Assembly (NCBI GenBank): GCA_036172665.1
Contig: CM069872.1
Location: forward strand, 49,338,101-49,402,100
DNA from: Prosopocoilus inquinatus
Taxonomy: Eukaryota; Arthropoda; Insecta; Coleoptera; Lucanidae
Length of the DNA stretch: 64,000 nucleotides
Direction of reading: 5' to 3'
Of the stretch, positions 35,030 through 45,238 are shown one piece after another (the first letter of the stretch is position 1; every line of letters begins with the position of its first letter). The notes beneath the pieces were generated by a model. It did not search any database. It was given only the letters and a program-made list of their open reading frames with translations, and was not told the origin of the DNA. The translations under genes and the position numbers were made by a program.

Positions 35030-35860
35030 ACGAGAATACTTTGAGTATCGTTTTCTTTTGTCTTATGTTCATTTCATTGTTATCTTCTCTTGTATTCTTT
35101 CTTTGTTTTAAAGAATTGATGTTTTGCATTTTATTCACGATTCGCTTTTTTTATTTTGTCGATTTGTTTCCTGACGATTTTTTGACTTGCGGCCTAAGAA
35201 TCGTCATTTTATCACCAATTTTTTTCTCTATTCATTCGTCTTTAGTTTCAAATATTTATTTACTTTTTTAATCGAATTATTGGTTTTCCGCAATTTATTG
35301 ATTCCATTTTGCAATTTGTAAAAAAATTTCGTCGATTTTCATTTTTTGTCCCTCTTAATACCTTTGTATCCGTTTTTTAAAGTTCGTTTTATACAATTGT
35401 ATTTCTCTTTTGTTTATTTTTAACTAATTTATTTTCTCCACATTCTGTTCGTTAACGCTTTTTTACAGTTGTCTTTTGTTTTCTACTAGTTTTCTTCCTC
35501 TGAAAATTCACTTGTTTTTGGTTCATCTAAGCAGCAGATCTTCTTTTGTTTCTTTTTTTTTCTGTTCTTTATGCTTTTACACTACCTATGCTTTATTTTT
35601 CTTAACGAGTTGTTTTTTCGCACTTTATTTGACGCTTATGATCTTTTATTTTACATAATGTATTTCGTCGTTCGTTTCTTTCTTTTTTTTTCTTGTTTTC
35701 TCTTAATCGTATTATTGACTTTTTTAGTTTGTTTTTATTTTCTAGGAATTTTTATTTTTATTCTTGGTCGCATAAATAATAATATTAATAATAAATTCAA
35801 AAATATGCGCCGTATTAATAAAGAATGACAAAATAAACAGAAACATGTAAGAAAAAAAAT
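35030..35860. repeat. T-rich low-complexity block, about 0.8 kb
   Basis: One strand is dominated by T with recurring CGATTT, TTTTGTC and TTCGTT words. It is a strand-reversed counterpart in style to the A-rich block at 11413-12720. The hydrophobic frames read from it are composition artefacts. Confidence 0.65.
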
Positions 35861-36228
35861 AACTTAGAAATAATAAATATTTAAATAATACTATTTTACA
35901 GAAAGAAAAATTACAGGAAACTGTAATTGTTTACTACTTTTTTTTGTAATTCGATTTAAAAAAAAATTGGTGCCTTTTAGCTGCATTTTATTAACAAATT
36001 GGCAACATTGCCTGCAGAAAATCTGGCAATCTTAGTAATGGCAGACTACTACAACTTAAAGCGCGCCCTCAGGCGGCTAGGGGTTAGTTTTCTGGCATTG
36101 ACTTTGTGAACACTATTTAAAACCAAAGTTATTTCATTGGTTGGGTTGGGTTGTCCCGCCTTACCTTGATTAAAATCTGATCGCTGTAAGGTAATATGTC
36201 CTCGACACATGTTTGAAATCACCTTTAC
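35861..36228. other. No gene recognised
   Basis: It contains TTGGCAACATTG and GCGCGCCCTCAGGCGGCTAG patches but no structure I can assign. Confidence 0.45.
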
Positions 36229-36953
36229 TTATATAACGATTATCGAACTGAAACGTGGAATGGAAGTAATGTAGATTTATAATAATTGTTCTGATAACAG
36301 TATATTAATTTATTTTTTCTATTTTTGTTCTTCGATAAAATAGAAAAAATAAATTAATATACTGTTATCAGAACAATTATTATAAATCTACATTACTTCC
36401 ATTCCACGTTTCAGTTCGTAATCTATTTTTGTTCTTCGATAAAATAGAAAAAATAAATTAATATACTGTTATCAGAACAATTATTATAAATCTACATTAC
36501 TTCCATTCCACGTTTCAGTTCGTAATCTATTTTTGTTCTTCGATAAAATAGAAAAAATAAATTAATATACTGTTATCAGAACAATTATTATAAATCTACA
36601 TTACTTCCATTCCACGTTTCAGTTCGTAATCTATTTTTGTTCTTCGATAAAATAGAAAAAATAAATTAATATACTGTTATCAGAACAATTATTATAAATC
36701 TACATTACTTCCATTCCACGTTTCAGTTCGTAATCTATTTTTGTTCTTCGATAAAATAGAAAAAATAAATTAATATACTGTTATCAGAACAATTATTATA
36801 AATCTACATTACTTCCATTCCACGTTTCAGTTCGTAATCTATTTTTGTTCTTCGATAAAATAGAAAAAATAAATTAATATACTGTTATCAGAACAATTAT
36901 TATAAATCTACATTACTTCCATTCCACGTTTCAGTTCGATAATCGTTATATAA
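36229..36953. repeat. MITE turned into an exact 104-bp tandem array
   Basis: The outer ends are inverted copies, TTATATAACGATTATCGAAC and its complement ending at 36953. The left arm occurs once (36229-36318). The loop plus right arm occurs six times, starting at CTATTTTTGTTCTTCG: 36319, 36423, 36527, 36631, 36735 and 36839, each exactly 104 bp and identical as read. Only the last unit keeps the outer end GATAATCGTTATATAA; inner units join CAGTTCG directly to TAATC. Confidence 0.95.
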
Positions 36954-37347
36954 TACCTGCACAATCTTCTATCGGACTATATTATTTATAAAAGCTTTTT
37001 GTAATGGTGTGTAACAAATACTTTTCCCTAACGCAGATAAATTACTGTATATTTGTTATTTTATGGTGTTTAAACCACATTATGAAACAATAATAAAATC
37101 GTAACGCTGTTTTTTTAAAGACTATTACACACTTAATAAGCAAGTATAACTTTTTCTATAAAGACGGAAAGCGACCATGAACGCCATTCTACTTGTAGAA
37201 GGTGCAAATGTAACCTTTATAAATAGAGCGATGTAAATGTTTTATTACTAAAGCGAGGATGAAATAGTACCGTCGCAGCGACGCCCGTAAGAGCGCCCGC
37301 ATTGTTAAAAGCGCTCGATCAGTCATGACGGTTAAATTGAAGTGTTA
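36954..37347. other. No gene recognised
   Basis: A+T-rich unique sequence. I see no open frame, terminus or array. Confidence 0.5.
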
Positions 37348-37350
37348 AGG

Positions 37351-37486
37351 CGCATCCAGACTTGCGCAACATAACACCGTCGCGTAACAATTTTTGCCGC
37401 GTGACAAGATGCCGTATCGTCGTCGCGCAATTAAAATTCTTGCGCGACGGTGTTACGTTACGATGTTCTGTTGCACGTTTGGATAC
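37351..37486. mobile_element. Inverted-repeat MITE (CGCATCCAGACTTGCGCAAC ends)
   Basis: The left arm has ACACCGTCGCG after the terminal CGCATCCAGAC. The right arm has CGCGACGGTGT before GCACGTTTGGATAC. The middle, CGTATCGTCGTCGCGC, is GC-rich. No clear target duplication, so the superfamily is open. Confidence 0.65.
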
Positions 37487-37549
37487 ACATGTAGGGTTAT
37501 TATGACCTTCGTATCCTAATCTCCTTAGGCGCTAGTTATGGTAAATATC

Positions 37550-37985
37550 ATAAGCGGTACTGAAAATCATCGAAATTTGGGAGATTGCCCCAGCCCGCTG
37601 GCTTTGTCAAATGTCACAAGGGTGCATTGGACCGTTGCGCTGTGCTCATAGCGAAATAACTGATAAACTGAGACAGGGACTTTTTAATCCTCGCTTTGGT
37701 TATGGTAAAACCAAAATATAATTGAACCCAAGCGGGAATAAAAACTAAGTTATGTTGTCAGTGCAACTGGTGCAATCAAATGATGCCAAATGACTTCACC
37801 GCAACGTAAAAGTGGTGTTGCCAACACAGTCAAACGAATAGTCGGGAAAATTGTCTTGGCGCCGCCCGTGGCTTTCTTTATGACCTGTTTCAGGCGATGC
37901 AGGGGACTGCTCTGCTCATGGCGTAAACATTCGAAATAGCTGATATACTGGGGCAAGGACTTTTTAATCCTCGCTTTGTTTATTA
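37550..37985 (+). repeat. Two diverged copies of a ~140-bp segment about 300 bp apart
   Basis: GGACTTTTTAATCCTCGCTT ends both copies (37677 and 37957). Upstream each has GCTCAT(A/G)GCG, CGAAATA and CTGATA(A/T)ACTG. The first parts have diverged more. Confidence 0.7.
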
Positions 37986-37989
37986 CTTA

Positions 37990-38108
37990 AGCCCGGCGGT
38001 CTTTTCATCTCTGATTAACTTTAACCATTGATTAATTCCTAAGGAAACAATTGTAACTTTGGGAAAAAAACGGCGATTAAAGTTAATGAGAAGTGAAAAT
38101 GCCGGCCC
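37990..38108. mobile_element. Harbinger-like MITE, subfamily D
   Basis: Ends AGCCCGGCGGTCTTTTCATC and the inverse GAAAATGCCGGCCC are flanked by direct TTA copies (37987-37989 and 38109-38111). The inner arms GATTAACTTTAAC and GATTAAAGTTAATGAG pair. Confidence 0.75.
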
Positions 38109-38111
38109 TTA

Positions 38112-39976
38112 GAGTTATAAGCACTTTTACTGCTTGTTTTTAAAATGAATTGTTCCGTAAGCATTTTTACTTTATTAAAACCTGAATAAACGAAAAAAAG
38201 TACGTCACGCTCCAAATAAATATGTAATAATACAGTAATTTAGCTGTAAGAAGCAATGTTATGTGTTGCTCGAGATGTTTGTAAGAAACCCCAAAGTGAG
38301 TTCGGATAATTACAAGGCGAGAGTTCAGTTTGTATAGTGCTCGAAAGAAGAAAAAGCAATTCGTGAAAAACAAATAGGTTTTCACGTCTGACGTCATTCC
38401 CAGTTCTAAAAGATTTTAATAAAAAAAAGAAAAAACTTTAAAAGCGAGTGGAACGAACAAAAAGGCACACACAGTTTGTGTTTACGCCGCATCCTGTTCC
38501 GGGGTTTTTCCCCTCGCTTTTTAAGAAAGCAGCTCAAATAAAACCCGGAAACCGACCGCAAATTAAAAGCGACTCCGGCTCTTTAACGGCAACTAAAAAA
38601 AAAAAAAAACCAAGCCATCCTGCCTGATTATTGGTGGACGTCGGCGTCGCGTCGTCATCAATTACGTTAATTTTTAATTAGCGCGCCCGTGTTTACCCCG
38701 AACTTCAATTACCGCTGCAGTTTTTACGTGCGCAAATATTTCGTTAATGTTTTCATCAAATAATGCAAAACGCTGTAAATAAACGAACATGGCGAGCACG
38801 ATGTCCCGCAGGCGAATTATCTACAACTAAATATATACTATTCGTTTGTTGAATAAACAAAGGAGGAAAACGCCCGGATTTTATGCAGAATCAAAAAAAA
38901 AAAAAAAAAATTAAATTTTCAGCGAGTGATTTAATGTAAATAAAATAATTGCAGGGGGACGGGTTTATTTGATGTGATGAATAAATGAGAGGACATCAGC
39001 GAGTACATTGTTACGGTGATTGCGTAATCATCCTCGGAATGACTTTTCTCCATTAAGAGCGAAAAATTGTTTGATTTGGCCTTTAATTGAATAATCGCTG
39101 AAAAGATATTATTTCAGTTCGCAAACGATCCTGTTTATTCAGCGCAAACGTAAATACAAGCCCCCATAAAGCGCATTCGATCTCTGAAATTACAAACAGA
39201 AAATAAAACGAGCTTTGTTTCCAGCTCGCATGAAATATTTTTTTTTCCACCTGAAACAAACCAGCTTCCAACAACGCGGCTTTTTACATATTTATAAATT
39301 AGAAGAGAGAGAGAGAGACGCAGGGTGGTAGTTTTTACGAGCGTCGGGCGAACGGTCGCATCTATTTTAATTTTAAATGGTGGAAAATAGATAACGGCGG
39401 CGTCCAATTTTCCGGAGTGCACGGCCATGCATCGGGGAGGTCATTTCTGGAGGGTGGAAAACGCCGCGGGGGGCGAGAGGGTGTCCTCCTGTGGGGGAGG
39501 ACGAGACGAAGACGACGCGCGACAACTAATGGAGTGTCACATACATCACTGCTTCTTTTTTATTTCGGGACTCATTACACATTTTCTGACAAATGAGGGC
39601 GCGCGCGCGCCAGCAGGAACAAACACGCTCGAGTTCTCTTCTCCTTCAGGAACTTTTAATCATCACGGTTCAATGTCGTGTCAATTATTTCTTAATAATG
39701 ACGTTTTCGTTAGTTATTTTTTTTATGTCACGGCCCACCTTCTAAATTTATCTAACCCGTAAACTTCCTGGAGACGATGGTTTCTAAGTACATTAAAAGG
39801 CAGATAAAGAAATTAAAAGACCGAACCCCAAATGCTACCATCTGAATGAAGTTACGGTATCTCCTGTTAAGTTACGTTATGAAAAGGGTTGCAAGTCAGC
39901 GCTGAGGAAAACAATCAGCTGTCCCGAGCTAAAACTCAGATGGACATGGGCGGAGTCACAGTTCAAGGGCCCCAGA
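38112..39976. other. No gene recognised
   Basis: Includes an A17 run near 38893, GAGAGAGAGAGAG at 39306-39319 and GCGCGCGCGCGCC at 39599-39611. Frames at 39135-39428 (minus) and 39427-39762 (plus) show no domain. Confidence 0.55.
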
Positions 39977-40027
39977 GAGATCGAACCCCAGCGGATGTTA
40001 CGCCACTACGGAACCGCGCATGAGCTA
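39977..40027 (-). pseudogene. tRNA-like fragment or SINE head (A and B boxes)
   Basis: On the minus strand TAGCTCATGCG (40027-40017) resembles an internal A box and GGGTTCGATCTC (39988-39977) a B box, about 30 bases apart. I could not fold a full cloverleaf, so this is a tRNA-derived relic at best. Confidence 0.35.
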
Positions 40028-40212
40028 AAATTTCGGAAAATTCCCAGGAGAACTCACTCCTACATCCAAAATAATTGTTCGTCGCAGCAAAACAACAGAT
40101 CGTACTTAAAACTTACATTAATTCTCAACAAACCAATTACAACGGCTCACAGTCTGACTCAAATAAGCCACGCCCACGTACGAACCGTTAAAATATGTGG
40201 CTCAGATTCTTA

Positions 40213-40344
40213 AGGCCGTTTTCGTAATCAGACTTTAAGGAAGCTTTAATTTAAAGTCACTTTAAGAATAGGCAAACAAATGTATTTTTTTTTTTTTTTG
40301 GTTAAAATAACTTAAAATTTAAAGTCCTATCATGAAATCGGCCC
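40213..40344. mobile_element. Harbinger-like MITE, subfamily A, with TTA duplication
   Basis: Ends AGGCCGTTTTCGTAATCAG and the inverse CATGAAATCGGCCC are flanked by TTA at 40210-40212 and 40345-40347. Inner arms AATTTAAAGTCAC and AAATTTAAAGTCC pair around a T17 run. Closest relative in the window: 53637-53750. Confidence 0.85.
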
Positions 40345-40581
40345 TTAAATGCAAATCATTACGATACAATATTAAGCTTTCACAAAATGTGAAACGGTTG
40401 TCATTTAAGAAAAATTCATGGTGACGTCATAGTTGAAAGACAAATTAAGATCAAGAAAAGATTTTTACGCTAACATGAGCCTTTTTCAGATTAAAAAGTT
40501 ACCTATTTCGGGATTTTGCAAAAAAAAAAACAAATAAAAGTTTGTTGCTGGATTTTATCACCACTCTGTATATACATATTT

Positions 40582-40625
40582 TCACTCCTGATGAAGCTAT
40601 CAAGCGATAGCGAAACGTTGAGTGC
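40582..40625 (+). ncRNA. Minimal hammerhead ribozyme motif with 5-bp stem I
   Basis: CACTC (40583-40587) pairs perfectly with GAGTG (40620-40624). CTGATGA is at 40588-40594. Stem II GCTATC/GATAGC is perfect, with an AAGC loop. GAAA is at 40612-40615. Stem III is AC/GT only, and the cleavage triplet GTT puts the scissile bond at 40619/40620. All core residues are intact. This is the minimal Penelope-type form, of a different sequence family from the motif at 23112. Confidence 0.8.
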
Positions 40626-40929
40626 CCGTTGTTTAAAAACTATTTTCTCACGACATATTTCATCGGCCAAGAGTCGACTTTAAATAATGATAATAAAACA
40701 ACACATTACGTTTGTTGTTGTACGGGATTTTATTGTCCTACACCTGCCGATTGTGTGCAAACGTCAAACGTAGTGTTGACGGTTCGTCGAACTCCCGGTG
40801 CGTCACTAGTGTCGGTGGCATTCCAGAAAAACGCGGTGTTACAGCGACTTGCGTTGAATTTTCGAAAACGTATCCGCCGCCAAAACAGGTGGACAACAGA
40901 CGGGACGGTAATATCAAAGAAACGGGAGA

Positions 40930-41825
40930 AACAGAAATCGAACCTAAAAGTAAAAGAACAAGCGAATTTTTTTTTGTTGAAACAAAGAAATCGAATTTAA
41001 GCACGGGTCACTCCAATTACCTTTTCTATTTGCCGTTAGAAAGAGAGAAGAAACGGAAGAAACAAAAAGGCTAAACTAAAAGTAAAAGAACAATGGATTT
41101 TTTTTGTTAAAACAAAGAAATCGAACATAAGCACGGATCACTCTAATTACCTTTCTTCCTATTTGTCGTAGAAAGAGAGAAGAAATGGGTGAAACAAAAC
41201 GCTAAACTAAAAGTAAAAGAACAAGCGGATTTTTTTTGTTGAAACAAAGAAATCGAATGTAAGCATGGACCACCCTAATTACCTTTTCTATTTGTCGTAG
41301 AAAAAAAAAAGAAATGGGAGAAACAAAAGGCTAAACTAAAAATAAAAGAACAAGCGGATTTTCTTTTGTTGAAACAAAGAAATCGAATGTAAGCATGGAT
41401 CACTCTAATTACCTTTTCTATTTGTCGTAGAAAGAGAAAAGAAATGGAAGAAACAAAAGGCTAAACTAAAAGTAAAAGAACAAGCGAATTTTTTTTTGTT
41501 GAAACAAAGAAATCGAATGTAAGCATGGATCACTCTAATTACCTTTTCTATTTGTCGTAGAAAGAGAAAAGAAATGGGAGAAACAAAAGGCTAAACTAAA
41601 AGTAAAAGAACAAGCGGATTTTTTTTTGTTGAAACAAAGAAATCGAATGTAAGCATGGATCACTCTAATTACCTTTTCTATTTGTCGTAGAAAGAGAAAA
41701 GAAATGGGAGAAACAAAAGGCTAAACTAAAAGTAAAAGAACAAGCGGATTTTTTTTTTGTTGAAACAAAGAAATCGAATGTAAGCATGAGTCACTCTAAT
41801 TACCTTTTCTATTTGTCGCGGAAAC
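40930..41825 (+). repeat. 130-bp tandem array, seven units
   Basis: CTAAACTAAAAGTAAAAGAA or a variant starts units at 41071, 41202, 41331, 41461, 41591 and 41721, with a diverged first unit at about 40930. Each carries GTTGAAACAAAGAAATCGAA, GCATGGATCACTCTAATTAC and TTTGTCGTAGAAAGAGAA. The last units are nearly identical and the first two diverged, so homogenisation proceeded toward the right end. Frames at 40629-41074 partly overlap the first unit and are not recognised. Confidence 0.95.
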
Positions 41826-42060
41826 GGACAATCCGCTCGGTAAAACTTGCCAATAACAAGTCAAATGATTCACAGGGCATAAATAATTCCAGTAAACACT
41901 GTAGTTAATTTGAATTTTGGTCTAAAAACCAACAATTCACGAGAACGATTCACGCGTATGTAATGTACCTCAAGGTAACGAAAGACAAAATAACGTTAAA
42001 GCTGGCCGCCGAACAAAGTTAGTATATGAGAAGTTTTGTCATCCGCTTGAATTTACATAC
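41826..42060. other. No gene recognised
   Basis: Unique sequence between the 130-bp array and the promoter-like patch. I see no open frame, terminus or array. Confidence 0.5.
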
Positions 42061-42074
42061 ATAAAGCAGAACGC

Positions 42075-42215
42075 CCGGTCGCGCTGATGGGGGCGTCCGT
42101 GCGGTCTCTGGTGACGTCAGACCATACTATGGCGATTTTAATTACTCACCATCAACGGAGTCTGCACAGTCGCTGCCGTTACCATAACAACGCAACCATT
42201 GTGACGGTTTTAAAT
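42075..42215 (+). promoter_or_regulatory. Promoter-like patch: CRE and RFX X-box
   Basis: A GC-richer island contains a palindromic CRE, TGACGTCA, at 42112-42119. GTTACCATAACAAC at 42178-42191 matches all positions of the X-box consensus RYYNYYATRRNRAC. X-boxes bind RFX factors and mark promoters of ciliary genes in animals. A 50-codon ATG frame begins at 42087 but resembles nothing. No neighbouring exon is recognised, so the target gene is unknown. Confidence 0.4.
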
Positions 42216-42310
42216 GGAGCTTCAGCTTAGACGACTGACGTGTACCTGAGACCTATGCGATAAAGGTCGAATCCGTACGACATTGTATAAGACAATTTCC
42301 CGTATACTAA

Positions 42311-42507
42311 GGCCGGTATTCATAAACCAAACTTACGCTATGCGTAATCTGTACGTATTTCGCGCATTTCGGGTGCATAATCACTGAGAATTGAAGAATA
42401 TTTTATGAATTACCTTCCCAAAAGGCGGGAAATACGAAGGATTTATGAATTACAGCGAATTTAAAGTGAACGCATTGCGTAAGTTTTGTTTATGAATACT
42501 TTGGCCG
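42311..42507. mobile_element. Harbinger-like MITE, subfamily C
   Basis: Ends GGCCGGTATTCATAAACC and the inverse TTTATGAATACTTTGGCC, with TAA outside the left end. Inner arms AAACTTACGCTATGCGTAAT and CGCATTGCGTAAGTTTTG pair. The 3-bp target is not clear on the right. Confidence 0.65.
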
Positions 42508-44289
42508 CTGAAGACAAACGCTCTAACGAACAGGATGTCGGCTAATCAGAAAACGGTATCAGATCTCGTAACTTAAACGGGAACAGCAGTGTGGCCACCT
42601 GTCAACAACTAAATTGTGCTACACGACTGCAAGAAAAAATAACGAGGGAATTAAACTAGGACCTAATTGGTTTTTTGGGAATTAAACTAGGACCCAATGA
42701 AAGTAGTGATATCCAGGTGCCGAAACGGAAACAGCAGTGTTGTCACCTGTAAACAACTCAATCGTGCCACACGACTCCAAAGAAAATAACCGGGGAATTA
42801 AACTGTAACACAATAGCAGATGAAGCAAGATTCTCTGAATCATCTTCAAGTCATTCGCCTAAAATTAATCACGAAGCAAATTCTGCGAAGTTAGGATCAA
42901 TTAGGCGTTTCGGAAGGTCGCGAAGCTGTCTTCCGCAAAGTGCAACTCAGCGGAATATAAGCGTGTCGTGTTTAGATCTTCCAATTTAGAATGGGGCAGG
43001 TTTGCATAAAACGAATGTGGGCAAAGCTTACTTGATGCTGACAAATCTTGTAACTTTGAGTTTTGGACCGGACCCTCCGCCGCCAGGGCGTAAACCGTTC
43101 GTGGCTTAAGCGACATGCCTCGTCCTTTCCGACAGGTTCTTTTCTGAAATTTTTTGACGTTCTCTTATTCTTCGAAATCACATCATTTATGATTTGGGTA
43201 AGTGAAGTACAACATGTTTTCCAACACGTATTTCTCTCTGTGGCGCCCTGAACTGCATTTAAACGAGACGCAGTAACATAGATCAACCGTCGTTCGCACA
43301 TGTAACCACCGCAACTAAGTGCTGATTTATTGCGTTCGTGTTCATAAAAGTATTTATGGCATTGTAGAAATACAATAGCCGAAGTTTGAAAACGGCAAAG
43401 TGATGTCATTGATTTATGTCGGGCCATTGTCAGCCCGAGCCCGAAATAATTCATTTCACCATCAAATAAACAATGGGCGCGCAGCGCCCGCCTAAAGACG
43501 TCGTTTAGCGTTCGCCGTCCGTTGTAATACGTCCTCCTCGTCGATGAAAATTGCTTATTGCACATAGCAGTCGACGTCGTCGTAAGAAACCCGCGCCGTC
43601 CTTGTTAAACGAAAAGCTCCTCGTCCCAGAAATTCCCCCATTTGCTTCTTTTTGTTTCTTCTATATACTTATTTTGCATGTATCTAATTCCAGCTTGAAA
43701 TTAAGCGCGCGATGAAATAAATTCCGCGTGGATTATTCGCAAATAATGACCAGAATAATTAGGAGGAGCTCCGGTCCTCCGTGTCGGGGCGTCGCGACGC
43801 CAACTTCGGAATTAAAACTAATATCGGTCCGAGTGCAGGCGGCATCGTACGTCGCTTCTGTTTCTGAAATGGGAGAGCGAGGCAGGAGGAGGAAGAGAGG
43901 GCGTCGTGAATTATTCATTTCGAAATATTATCCGGAATTCAGACATATTTTTCGATTTTATTTCCGAGTAGATTTTGATGTAATAATGGTGCGAATCAGT
44001 CGGGTTTTATTTCAATTGTCTGGCTTTACGAGAGTGTGTTTAAAACGTAATGGTCTTGCGTTTTATTTCTTTTTCTTATTAAGTTATTCAAAACTTCTTT
44101 TCTTTGCTCTCGAGAACATGGCATTTCGATAGCCTTCCTCATTTCATTTTTCTGAATAAATGTACTCTCATTTTGCTTTTCTTTCTTATGTAAGATCGCC
44201 CGCAAATTATCAGCACTTTTTTTTTAATATGAAAACACTGGATGTACACAAATATAAATAATCATCAAACAACAGTGATTTACTCACCA
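42508..44289. other. No gene recognised, despite a 197-codon minus-strand frame
   Basis: The minus frame 42972-43565 is the longest non-repetitive one in the window. It is rich in Arg, Lys, Ser and Cys and shows no domain, signal peptide or membrane segment I can name. The region is GC-richer than average, which alone lengthens random frames. Short repeats of CGGGAATTAAACTAGGACC-like sequence lie at 42645-42800. Confidence 0.5.
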
Positions 44290-44940
44290 GGCACCCCCGG
44301 TCCCCAAGACCACAAAGGTCTGCACTTGCTCAACCAAACCTTTTGGTCTATTTCCAATTCATACTAGTTCCTCCACCTTAATCTTAATGGGTCTTCCAAA
44401 CTCATTTCTGTTGCTCTCTCATATGCTCCAATTCTCTAAAATATAATTTCCACAAGCACACTCTACATGCACCGCAGATAACCTCACTTAGGTACATGCA
44501 AACACGCTCTAACCCTACGTATTGGTACTATCCGACCCGTGGATTGAATCCCATCAATCTACTGTTCTACCACGGGGCGTGGTATCTCACCACCGGCCTC
44601 CACCTGGCACGTAAGGCTGGTAACAATTCCTCATGACAGCCCGCTACATCGGATCCCCAAGAGATCATCATGAGACCGTGAACAGTACGTCGTTCCCTGT
44701 CGGCTGCGCTTTAACCTTGTTAGTACGATTCCCTTAAGGGTGGCCACACATGCACGATGTCCCTGACCGTCCTTCACCGAAGCCACCCCCGCCGACATTC
44801 ACACAGTTGTCAGTGGTGAAATGATATACACCTGCCACGCCCTGTCGAGCCTACATCAAGAGAATCGCTCATTCATCCCAAGCAAAAAGTAGATCAAATA
44901 ATACCGCAAACTCTTATTAGCGTGTGCATCTTTTTATAGT
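44290..44940. mobile_element. GC-richer transposon-like block, class unknown
   Basis: Sharply different base composition from both sides. On the minus strand it contains GTGGTAGAACAGTAG and GGATTCAATCC, which resemble tRNA A and B boxes. No open frame, terminal repeats or poly-A tail could be assigned. Confidence 0.35.
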
Positions 44941-45174
44941 ATATCAACGACTGCCCTATCCCTTAGACGAAGCTGTGCCGCCTGACCGATTTTTGTTTAC
45001 ATTTCTCAAGTGCCGTCCCGCATTCCAACCGTCTGGGTTTATAATATTCCATGCATTTTAGGCGAAACTGTAACTTCTTAAATTATAAATTCTTCTTAGA
45101 CATATTTTTTATTTAATATAAAAATATATCTACCACTAATTCTTTGTTTTACGCGTGATTCTTGTTCTTCTATT

Positions 45175-45238
45175 CAGTGTCGTAGCTAGGGTTTCTGGCG
45201 CTCAGGGCAAAATATGATTCTGCGCCCTCACGACACTG
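45175..45238. mobile_element. Short hAT-like terminal fragment
   Basis: CAGTGTCGTAGCTAGGG at the left and ACGACACTG at the right are inverted copies over 9 bases. CAGTGGCGTAGCTAGGG-like ends followed by GGCGC and GGGCAAA are typical of a hAT-like family. At 64 bp this is a deletion relic. Confidence 0.45.

Noticed and set aside
42972..43565. 197-codon minus-strand open frame
   Set aside because: No recognisable domain, no signal or membrane segment, and the region is GC-richer, which lengthens chance frames. Overlapping frames on both strands are also open.
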